Positions 34,147 to 44,465 of a stretch of DNA of 64,000 nt are shown one piece after another. Numbering within the stretch: position 1 is the first letter of the stretch; the number at the start of each line of letters is the position of its first letter. Under the pieces are notes generated by a model. It was not told the DNA's origin. It searched no databases and saw only the letters and a list, made by a program, of their open reading frames with translations. This DNA comes from Alnus glutinosa. Taxonomy: Eukaryota; Streptophyta; Magnoliopsida; Fagales; Betulaceae. Both the position numbers and the translations under genes were made by a program. Where the stretch lies: positions 20,189,628 to 20,253,627 of the forward strand of contig NC_084897.1 in assembly GCF_958979055.1 (NCBI RefSeq), given 5' to 3'.

Positions 34147-35583
34147 ACAAAAATATTGTTGGAACAAGTGATTCATATTCTCTTGGGCATAGAGAGTAAT
34201 ACAAGAGTACCAGTAATATAGTCAGTTGGCGGAGAGTACCATGGCATTTTGGGGTTTTTCATATCTGTCTGTACATTAGGGTTTTGCTATAAATATGTTA
34301 TGCGATAACCCTAAATCAGATTTTGAATATAATTGTATTCCTATGGACGTGATGAGGCATAATTTTGGTAACAATTATTGATATTTTAATGTAAAAAATT
34401 ATATATATATATATATATAGGCGCGCCTGCACACACATTCATTTAATCATAACTATTTTCCATATGGTCTTTCCAAACCCTTATCCCTCTTTAGTAAGGT
34501 TGGCGCTGTCCTAAGTGACCTGTAGACAACACCAGTGCCCCATAGAGACATGTAACATTGTGGTGGTCCTGTTGGAGATCGTACTTTTTGTTTACAACAA
34601 TTTGTCTATGAATAGGGGTTTTTAGAAATTTTGTTATTATTGTTTGAATTGAGAAAAAACTTATGAAAAGTACACATGTTTGAATAAGTCTCAGGCAGCT
34701 CTCCTACTAATTAGAGAGCAGGTGGGTCTTATATGAATGCTCTCACATTTTTTGTTCGTACAAAGAAATTGTTGGAGATCTAGATCCATTTGTCTATACT
34801 ATGGTTTTATAAATCATAATCTTTTATTAATTATGCTTACTTATCTCCAGTAGATGAAGGTCCAAGTCCATTATTACGATACACTAATTTATGTCCATAA
34901 GTCCATCTAATCATATGTGCCCTGCGTTTTCTGATGCATGATTTTTATGTATTTTCAAGTTTTTGGACACTCAGATCTTTCTTGCAAATTCTATTCTGAT
35001 GGGCTAAGCGCCAAAATCTTAAGCCCACAAGTTTGAGTAAAAATTTCATACAATCTATATATAAGATTGACATATGTTCTTTAAATATGTGAGAATCACA
35101 TTTTTTTTTTTTTTATTAATGCTATTAAAAAACTTGTATTTTTTACATGCCAAGGGACACATGTCAATCTTATATGTGAGTTATATGAAATTTCTTACAA
35201 ACTAGTTTGTAGAAAATTTTTGTCCTTATTGTTTTGTGTAAAACATGCCACTATGTTAGTGCCAGACGTTAGAATGGATGAAAACTGGTCATGTGCCTTG
35301 CATGTGACGAATTTGACCAAAATCTACCAAAAATAACTTAAATTTGACAATTGAAAAACCATATTTTTCCTTTATAATTATTAATAATAATAAATAAAAA
35401 AAACCTTACCTAAGAAAAAGAAACGGAAGAAAATGGGGGTGGTTCAGCCAATTTTGGACTTTTTTTTTTCTTTAATCTTTTTTCATGTTGTTCTTCTATT
35501 AGATTTTTGGTTTTTTTCACCCTTAAACAATTAATTTTTATTTTAGTTTTTTTTTTTGTTTTATTTGGTTTTGTTTTTGGTTT

Positions 35584-35619
<36 letters not shown>

Positions 35620-36493
35620 TTTACTTATAGAAAAAATGGGGTATTTTAAGATTTTTTTTTATCAAACAGGTCCAGGTACATGAATAGTAATTTAATGTAT
35701 CTAAATGTCATACTTATTAGTTTGTGGGGTTAAATTGAAAATAGGTATTAGTTCAAGGGATTTAAATATATTTACCCTTTTTTATTTTATGTTTACACAA
35801 TTATATCTACTTATTTACTTAATCCTACGTTCCTATGGAAACCCATGCATTCTTTAGATTTAACTTTTGCGAGACATTACAAGCATTGGAATGGTTCGAC
35901 CACCCTTAAAATGACTAGAGGGGGGAGGGCGAACCACCCTAAAAATTTGGGGATGGTTCAACCACCCTCTCTCTCTCTCAATCACTCCAAAACTCCCTTG
36001 CCTTCGCAGCACCACTACCACAGCCAAATACCACCGATTGTACCCCACCTTCAAAGGCAAACCCAAAGGTCCTCTCGCTCCTTCTAAAGGCCATCATCTT
36101 GACCCTCCTAAGTCCTAACCTTTCTATTCTTCATCTTGCTTGACCACGCCTCTGTCGCCTGGCTCTCCCTCCTCCTCCACTTCTCCTTCTCCTACCATCG
36201 CCACATCCAGTCTTCTCTGTCCTCCACTGCCCTATTCTCCCCCTTCCCCCACTGTCCTCAATGCCCTCCCCCACTTTAGATTGAAGAAAAAGCCCCGGAA
36301 GAATGACTTAATTTCAATGTTTTAATAAGTTTAGGAGTCTAGTTACTATAAATATATGTTATGGATGACTATAGCCGCAGCTTTTTTATTGTTATTCATT
36401 GGTTTTTAATAAGAAACACACTAGAGTGATTTTATATCTATTTTACCTAAACTCCTTGACTTGTTCTTGATTTTGGGAAGAACATATAATATA
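34147..36493. other. Intergenic repeats, no gene
   Basis: Holds the third partial copy of the 29.8-kb block (34350-34565), the paralogue of the 22.1-kb repeat (34810-35035) and the inverted-repeat element at 35030-35210. At 35880-36070 there is a short GGTTCGACCACCC-type stretch shared with 37240-37435 and 44270-44465. Open frames at 35845-36325 are proline/serine-rich low-complexity sequence without known domains. Confidence 0.45.
35030..35210. mobile_element. Inverted-repeat MITE
   Basis: Left arm AAATTTCATACAATCTATAT then ATAAGATTGACATATGT; right arm is its inverse (ACATGTCAATCTTATATG then AGTTATATGAAATTTCTTAC). Arms are about 50-55 bp around a T-rich centre. Target duplication not certain. 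Confidence 0.55.
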
Positions 36494-36509
36494 GTATTGT
36501 TTTTGCTTG

Positions 36510-36596
36510 TCTCCAAGAGGTAGCTTAATTAGCTACATCTCATGAAGCGGAGGTCACTAATTCGAATCCCCCTCACCCTTTTGTGTGGAGTCATGG

Positions 36597-36630
<34 letters not shown>
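36510..36630 (+). mobile_element. tRNA-derived SINE with poly(A) tail
   Basis: 121 bp beginning TCTCCAAGAGGTAGCTTAAT. It has an A-box-like TAGCTTAATTAG and a B-box-like TAATTCGAATCCC, the internal RNA polymerase III promoter of tRNA-derived SINEs, followed by a 31-A tail. GTATTGTTTTTGCTTG (36494-36509) is repeated after the tail as GTATTGTTTTTTGCTTG (36631-36647), a 16- to 17-bp duplication with one extra T. Intact insertion; looks young. Confidence 0.9.
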
Positions 36631-36633
<3 letters not shown>

Positions 36634-36972
36634 TTGTTTTTTGCTTGAACTTCCCCCCACGTTTTTTGATTTGTAAAGCTGCTGAACTTAAAGACCCAAG
36701 AGTTGAGAAGGTGGGCCAGGCCTAATAGATGAGGGCTTTCCTCCACTGGGCCATCATTGATGAAAAACAAATGATAAAAAATCAAAACTTCGAAGAATGA
36801 GGATTTTTCCTAGACATGAAAGATGCATATGGATCTTCTAAAGGGCTGGAGAGTTTAGATATATGTCAATTTGATCCAGTTGAGGCCCAATACAACTATA
36901 TATTAAACCCAAATATATAAATAGGGAAAAGAGAAAAAATAGTACTACACTTGTCATTTAGTTTAATATATA

Positions 36973-37694
36973 TGGATAATTGCATTGTTAGTCCATGTGG
37001 TTGGTCATAATTATTTTTCACTCCATTTGGTTCAAAAAGTTTATGGGAAGGTCCTCGTGGTAAATAATAATAACAAATCAATCCCTGAACACATTTTCTA
37101 TCCAAAATTTAACAAATTCCATTAATCAGCCACGTCACATCCAATAGGAAGCCGACACGTGTCTATTACAATAAAAAAAAAAATAAATAAATAAATATAT
37201 TATTTTTAAAAATAAAAAATAAAAAATAAAAAAATATAAAGAGGTGGCTGCCCGCGGCCACCCCCGGTGGCCTTGGGTGACCTCGCACCACCCCTTGCCA
37301 CTTGTGGGGGTGGCTGCGGCCTCCCCCAGGAAGGCCACCCTCAGCCACCGGGGGTAGCCACGCGCCACCCCCGGCCACTAGGGTGGCCACACACCACCCC
37401 AGAGGTGGCTAAGGGTGGCACGCGGCCACCCCTTTGTTTTATTTTTTATTTTTTTAAAAAAATATTTATATTTTTACTAGATTTTATATTTTTTATTATA
37501 ATGGACACGTGTCGGTTTTTTATTGGGTGTAAAGTTGCTGACTAACGGAATCTGTTAACTTAGTGGATAAAAAATTGGTCCAGGGAGTGATTCATAATTA
37601 TTGTTTACCACGAGGACCTCCCATGAATTTTTTGAACCACAGGGAGTGAAAAATAATTATGACCAACCTCAAGGACTAACGGTGCAATTATCCC
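36973..37694. mobile_element. 722-bp MULE-type element with GC-rich core
   Basis: Terminal inverted repeats of roughly 200 bp: left GGATAATTGCATTGTTAGTC, right inverse GGATAATTGCACCGTTAGTC; both continue through GGTCATAATTATTTTTCACT and GACACGTGTC. TAATATATA flanks both ends (36964-36972 and 37695-37703), though both lie in AT-rich repeats. The centre (about 37240-37435) is extremely GC-rich, made of GGTGGC/GGCCACCCC words on both strands. No transposase. The open frames across the core are low-complexity. Confidence 0.75.
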
Positions 37695-38560
37695 TAATAT
37701 ATATATATATATATATATAAGCATACATGCACATGGGGCATTCAAATAGTATACTAATTACATAATCAGTTTGGTGTTTGTGTTTAGTTTTGGAGTAGAT
37801 GAAACGTTTTGATGGTCTACACCAATAATTGAATCTATGGTATTAGCAAAGCAACAAGCTCATATGATGAATATAGTTGAGATGCGGGTTTTGAAGGTAC
37901 ATAAATTTCTTATAAAAAAAATTATGTGTTATTTAACATGTGATGTGTCAATTTCTAAAGACCGTGAGTTTGTAGGAAATTTCTGTGCGTTTTGAAATAG
38001 ACAAGGGCATTAGAAGAATAAAGGGAATGCTACAATGAACGTGTTACTTGAGGTCTTCAAAAAAATGTTTATGTCATGATTAAACCAAGTATTGGGCCCT
38101 ACATATATAACATAGGGTAATGCTATTTAATATACTATTATATGATTATCATACAATTTGATAATGTGATAATAAAAATCAGTTCTTAGATCAGCACTTA
38201 TAAAAAAAAAAAAAAACAAAACAAAAAATTTAAGAAGAGGACTTGTAGTGGCATACTGATCACATGGCTGAGAATGACATCTTGAAGATTGTTTTAGATT
38301 CACAGCTGGAAATTCTTTCAAAATCTGAAGTTTCTTGAGAACTTCCTAGCCTTGGACTTCGACAGATTTGCTCTAGACTTTGGAAATCCATTTAAAATGA
38401 CTAACTATTAGACTAGGACCCTTAATTCAAACGGTCATATACCTTTGATGGCTTGCCTCCAGAGAAAAAATTGAGGGAAATCCTATTACGAAAAAATAAA
38501 CGACGGAAATTGCTTTCAATGAAAAAATAACTGGAGTTCTCTCTCAATTATCTCATCTTT

Positions 38561-38827
38561 TAAGTGTAAACTATTTCTTGGGGCCAGCCATCCCAGTTGT
38601 GTGGGGGGGTCTTCGGGCCTCTGACTATCTGCTGGTGTTTAACCGCTCAATGCCTGGTGTGGCGTCGGACATTGAGCCGGAGATTAGTTATTGGGTCCTG
38701 GCAGGCAGTAAATGTGCTCGGAAGATTCGACTACCACCTTGGTGGGCCAGTTGTTCAATGAACGAGGTACATTGCAGCTATAGGACTTGAGGGATACCTC
38801 GTATCAAAAAAAAAAAAAAAAAAAATC
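38561..38827 (+). mobile_element. 5'-truncated retroposon with poly(A) tail
   Basis: ATCTCATCTTT flanks both sides (38550-38560 and 38828-38838). The body is more GC-rich than its surroundings and ends ACCTCGTATCA followed by about 23 A, then TC. This is the structure of a LINE-mobilised 3' fragment. The open frame 38578-38790 has no recognised domain. Confidence 0.75.
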
Positions 38828-38839
38828 ATCTCATCTTTA

Positions 38840-41800
38840 CCTTTTTTTTTTTTTTTTTTAACTGGAGGCATGCTAACCTCCGTCTGATATCGGAAACGTT
38901 GACCAGAATTCTTCATGTTCAATCTAGGAAAAAAATCAGGTAATTAGGGGAAAAAGTGGACCATATGTGTAATGCATTCTATACTTTTCCAAATTGGAAT
39001 TAGCTGTGCAAAGTCTTGAAAAATATATCTTTCTTGTTAATATATATGGATTTGGCTTAGGCGCTATAAAAAAAATTTCAGCATAAGTGTTGTAATTTTT
39101 TCAATAGTTAAGCCTCGATAGATGTATCGGATGTGCTTGAATCTGCACAGGTTTCTATTACCCTAATATGTATTAATTATCATTTCATATATACTTGGTT
39201 TTGTCTTCATTACATTCTGGGATCTTTGTGGAATATTTAGGGCATTTTTCTCAAAGTTTGCACAGCACTGGGGTTAAATGACAGATTGGACACTAGGGTA
39301 TATGTTAGTTATTTATAAAATATGATTATATGAAGAAGAATAAGGAGTCATGCATCATATTTCTTTGCTACATGCATGCACCAACCCCGAAAAGAAAAAT
39401 ATATAACCCTCTATATAATATAACCAAGAGATTATGAACAATGCATTTCAGAATTAAAATATGTTACACATTTAATGGAGGAATCTGCAGAGCTGGAAAT
39501 TTGAGCACAGAATCCGCCTAGGACTTCTGAATTAGATGTGGTTGTTGATTTTCTTCTCATTATAATATATTATTTGTCTTCAATCACTTCTATTTTTTTA
39601 ATTTTAATCCCATTGGCATCCATCTTTCAAGATTCCTTGAAAGCTTTAGAGTAGTTCCAGGCCTATCCCCCCTGAGATTTGTGATTAAATTAGGGGTGTG
39701 GAAATTTTATGGTTCTAATTGGGTCATATTTGGATCATTTTCACTAGGGTATATGTTCATGCTTAGGACATCAAATAATATGGATCAAAGAAAATGTCAA
39801 CTGCCTGTGGTGTTTTGCAGGTTCAGTACCATGTTACTAGCTTCTTGACATCCCAAGTGGATATGGTGGACTGGAATCCCTTACAATTTGAGATCCCGTC
39901 CAATTCCCGTTTCCCTTTATAATTGGTCAGAGAAAATGAGGGGGCATGATACCTGCCCGGACAATGGCTCTTTGTCCGAGCAGGAGGCCCACTGCCATGC
40001 TTTCTGCTCGAGCAGGGAGCGCTCTCTCACAAGGGTATGCAATTCTCCTGCCTCCTCTTTCTTTGGACAGGAGATTGCAGAAAATCCCCATCCGAATTTG
40101 GTTCGCTCAAAAATCTTATACCTATAAAGTAGAAGACACATTCAAATAACATTGCAAATTTCATCCTAGACTGTAAAGAAAGAAAAGAATACATCTAAAA
40201 AGGTTCGTTAGAGGGACAGGGCCACAAACCAACAAGGAACAAAGTTAGGTGTTCTGCACTACTGTATGTATCTTGTCCTTCTTTGCTTGCAAATTTAGCT
40301 GCAGAGGAGGAGACATCCACCCGAATTTGATACAGTTGACCTTATAAAATACGTCTGTTCATTGAATCTTACAGGTAACACTTGGTTGTAAAATAATCAC
40401 CTTACCAACGTGGGTTTTTGTCCTAATTTTCAATACCCAAATCCATTGCTATAACTATTGGTGCTCCTCCTTAAAATATGTTGACAAAGTTGTAGGGTTT
40501 CTATTGACAAATGGTCGGCGGTCGGTGGCTTTAATTAGTTTTAGTGTATATAGATTGTCCTCACTGGAAGGAAGAACCCCACTATTGTAAACATGACTTC
40601 CAAAGTCATTGATTGAATTAGCTCATGGCCTTGATGTAAGAGATACAAAATATTTAATCTTGAGCTGCTATACAAGCCAGGATATTAAGATAATAGCAGT
40701 TCAGCTTCCCGATGATACTGTAGTTTTTTTTAAGGCAACTGCAATGACCAATCTTACCCTACTGGTGGAAAAGAAAATATAATTATGAAGTTTTGCGGAC
40801 TATAATATGTCGGTTTAAACTTTTGAGATAAATTGTTGTCTAACATGATATTAGAGTAAATGTTTTAAATTTGAATCTTGTCTTTGTTATTTACCTCTTA
40901 TTTCACTTAAATATTTCACGTGTTGTGTTGTGAATAATATAGAGTAACCTCACGTTACTTGAGCTTTTGTGATAAGTGGTAATTTAACACTAGCACTAGT
41001 TTCCCTTAATTTTCCTTAAATTTTTAAGGAACCAAAAACTACTTTTTACTTTCTAATTCAAATACAATTCACAATAACTTCCCTTGTCATTTCTATATAC
41101 TATTTAAATATTCTTTTAAATCAATGCTAAGAGAAAGAAAGAGGAAAGAGAAAGCATTTTTTTTTTAATAAAATAAACATAAGGGAAGCTAAAGTGCTTC
41201 CCTAAATATTGGGTAGCACTGTAGCTTTCCCTTAGTCTAAAGAAGGGAAGGAAAATGAAAATGAAATGAAGTTTACGGTATCTAATGCTAATGCTGGAGT
41301 AACCTCATGCGACTGAAATACCCTGTTTTGGAATATAATTATAGGGATCGAACAAGAAGTAATATCTGAAAGCATCAGCAGGAGAGTCGCTCTAGGTAGC
41401 GTTTTCAAATGCAGTCTTTTCCAAAGAAAATAGAGGCATATTTGCCTTGAATGGGGCAGCCTGAATGACAGAGCAGGTCTCCATTATTGTGCTGGACAAT
41501 TCTGCACAAACTAATGGGATTTCTAGGTACCATACAAGGTTTATAATCATGAATACATCTGGAGGAATGTTTGACAAGGCTTGCGACCACAACCATAGGC
41601 CTTTTCAAGACTGTCCTTTGTTTTTGTAGACGTTGCAGAACAGTTATAGTAAGAATAAGCTTTGCTGTAGTATGGAGACAAAAGAAGAAGGATTTCTTCA
41701 CATTCTTTATCATTGCTCTTAGAGTGAATATGAAACATGCTCTAGCTCTATAAAGTTCATAGAATCCTTCAGCAACTTAGACAGACTAATAGAAGAAAGA

Positions 41801-41872
41801 AATTAAAGAAATTTTTTACAAAATCGAAAACCCCATTATGGTCTCTTCCTCAGATAGCTTTACTTGATCTCA
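38840..41872. other. Intergenic DNA and AHP 3' flank
   Basis: No gene recognised. A somewhat GC-richer stretch (39888-40140) opens on both strands but shows no domain. About 41040-41300 is a copy of the dispersed repeat described at 47080. The region 41390-41760 just beyond the AHP stop may be its 3' UTR or unrelated; no domain is visible in the minus-strand frames there. Confidence 0.4.
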
Positions 41873-43557
41873 CTACGTAGGAATTGAACCACCGGCAGCA
41901 ATAAGTTGTCGCTCAAGCTACAAGCAAACAAGTAGAAAAATGAGGCTAGGAGATAAAGAAGCTGAAATAGCCATATAAGTTCTCTGCAAGATCTTCTCCT
42001 TACCTTGAACAGAGTTTCAAGCTTGGTTTTCACAAGAGAATACTCATGCTTTACTTGTTGCAGACATTTAAGACACCTATGCCAAGGCTCTTACTCTATT
42101 AGAACACAAATCATTCCCATAAAATTAAATTGCAGTTGACTCTAAGATACGTAGATATAAAACTTACCCTTCAGTATTCAGCTCCTCGCAGTAATTTCTG
42201 AAGCCAATGCAGAGTTTTTGAACCCTCTGTGCGCCAATACTGTCATGAAAGAACCCGGTTCCGAATGAAAATCTAGTTGAAGAGTTTCCTTTTTCCTATA
42301 GCAGGATTCTTTTGTTTCATTACAAACTGTGGCAAGGTGATACTGTTAATGAGTTTTCCTCCATGTGGGGCAAGAGTGTTGGAACTAACTAGTTCCTTTG
42401 TGCCTCATTGATAAACAGTAAGTGAATTATCGCCCAAATGGGCTTTAAACTCTCTTTTTCTGGGATTGTATTCCAGATCTGGATCAACTGATTTTAACTT
42501 ATTCACCTAATTGGTGTTAGATTACATGATATGGTTCTATAATAGGATAATTACCTTTTAAGAGATTGGTTGTAATCAGATAATTAGTGTGGTAATCAAA
42601 TCAGAAAAGTGGCTTCTAGCAGTACCAACAATGGGGCATATATATGCTTGGAGCAGGGTAAAGTATATAAACGGTGACAGGAAATAGTTGGAAGCATTGA
42701 AGCACCAACTATAGTGATACATGTGTTTCTTCTCATGCTAGACAAAAGTGGCTCTGAAAGTGGAAACAATATGTACCTAGTATGAAACAAGTCTAATCTA
42801 TCACCCACCTATGCAAGAAAAAAAATACCAACTGCTTTGATCTTGTCTAAGGAGTTAACCAACTGAATAATTGGAAAATGACTTTCATCCAAACAAAAGG
42901 AGCCTTGAAGGGTGGGGAAAAAAAACTAAAAATAGGTAAAACCTAGAGTTACCTGGAGCTGCTACCCTTCAACTGGTGAACATGTGCATCCACCTTTTTA
43001 AAATCGACAGTTTGCTGTTCCCTAAATAAGATAGAAAATAATAATAAGAAGAAGAAGAAGAAGAAGAAGAACCCATCTACAATAACACAAAACTCTCAAC
43101 GTAAAACCATACCCAGAAAGAATAAAAAGAAAAAAGAAAAAAATCAACAAGACACAAAAGAGAATTGTTGAAAGATGAAAAGCTTAGTTCTAGCTTAGTC
43201 CTTACAGGGCTTTTCCCAGTTCGTTGAGAAGCCTCTCAGAATCCTCAAAGAACAGAGACACAACTTCAACCACAAAATCCGGGTTGCTCTCATCTTGCAG
43301 CTGCTGAAGCTGGTTAAACTGCTCATCCAGAATTCCCTTTTCACATAGAAGAACTTATCATAAACAACAAGCCACAGGAGAGAGAGAGAGAGTGAGAGAG
43401 AGAGAGAGTAGAAGATAAGAGCATAACAAAGGCAGATAAAATTAATCTATTTTCCTGCTTCTCTGAAATGAGCATAGTTCATGTCGTACTGACCTCATCA
43501 AAGAGTGAGGCTGAATAGTCAACTAACTGCTTCTGCAACTGAACCACACCATCCATT
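41873..43557 (-). CDS. AHP1: Histidine phosphotransfer protein (AHP), six exons, frameshift in exon 1
   Basis: Two-component phosphorelay protein passing phosphate from cytokinin receptor kinases to nuclear response regulators; acts in cytosol and nucleus. Exons on the minus strand: 43557-43494, 43336-43206, 43021-42953, 42239-42168, 42076-42004 and 41917-41873. All junctions are GT-AG with matching phases, and the six-exon plan is that of AHP genes. The product would be about 150 residues: four-helix HPt fold, with the phospho-accepting His (about residue 80) in HVHQLKGSSSS, preceded by LQQLQDESNPDFV and followed by SIGAQRV and GCLKCLQQVKHEYSLVK. Oddity: exon 1 is 64 bases, not 63. The sequence CTCTTTTGATGAG has one T too many, giving TGA after SASLF, and no other start or donor restores the frame. 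Either a sequence error or a very recent null allele. Best match from memory is the AHP1 type. Confidence 0.9.
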
Positions 43558-44159
43558 GCAACTTCTCAAGTTCTTGCAATCACTTCCAGATCTTAAGGAT
43601 TCATTTCGTCTTTCTTTCAACCTTTTTCCCCCTTGAAAAGAATAAAACTCTGGAAGAGATGTAATAAGTTTTACTCTCTGAGGAGAAAACGCTCAGATTC
43701 CTGCCTCTGGTGACGACTATATATGCATATATACAGCAAATAAAGTCGCACTCTTTTTTCTTTTTTTCTTTTTTCTTTTTTTTTTGTAAGTGCACTCTTT
43801 TCACTTGTGTTTCCGTTTTCTTTACTTCTCTCTCAAGTACTCCTTAACCTCTTTTCACTTTAATTACACATTATTCTCTTTTTTCAATTCGAAAATTTTA
43901 TAAACCAATTTAAATGCATGTCAAGACATTTGTAGAATTTTTATATAAAATATGGAGAGCAAATCGGAAGCAAATAGATCGAAATCCGCTGAATTGCTCT
44001 AAAGGCTACATTGTGATCTTATTAATTTGAATTTATATTTACAATATAAAGATTCTATTTATAGGAAAATTGTGATAGGTGAGTGAATACAAATATAGTA
44101 ATAAGATTTGATTACAATCAAACCTAAAAATAGAAAATATTTTAGTATCAATCTAATAT
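43558..44159. other. AHP upstream region
   Basis: Probable 5' leader and promoter of AHP. It includes an AG/A-rich tract on the minus strand (43750-43785) and a TATATGCATATATAC word near 43719-43735. No specific regulatory site can be claimed. Confidence 0.35.
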
Positions 44160-44269
44160 GAAAAATATGTATTCTAACATCTACCTCAAACTCAATAAGG
44201 AAGCAAAGAAGAACAAGTGATTTTTTCTTTTTGCCCTTTTCTCTTTTTGGCTAAAGAGATCCTTATAAT

Positions 44270-44465
44270 GAAGGTGGCTTGACATGGCCTGCCAGGGGTG
44301 GTCTCGGTCACTCCCCAAATGGCCAGTTTTGGGATGGAAAAATCACCCCTATGGACATTGAGGGTGGTTCGGCCACTGGCCACCCTCAAATGGCCAAATG
44401 GAGATGGTCGAAACCACCCTAAAGGTCTTTGGAGGTGGCCGGTCACCTTTATTTTGGCTAAAGGA
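44270..44465. repeat. GGTGGTC-rich repeat block
   Basis: Dense GGTGG(C/T) and CCACCC words (for example GGGTGGTTCGGCCACTGG, GGTCGAAACCACCC). Similar wording is found at 35890-35965 and in the core of the element at 37240-37435, so the three share an origin. Open frames on both strands are by-products of this repeat. Confidence 0.55.

Noticed and set aside
35845-36325. Proline/serine-rich open frames
   Set aside because: Low-complexity C-rich sequence next to a repeat, without domain or conserved context.
36510-36630. Possible tRNA gene
   Set aside because: A- and B-box-like words are present, but no cloverleaf could be built and there is a poly(A) tail with target duplication, so it is a SINE.
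37135-37545. Open frames across the GC-rich core of the 36973-37694 element
   Set aside because: Low-complexity products open on both strands because of GGTGGC/GCCACC words.
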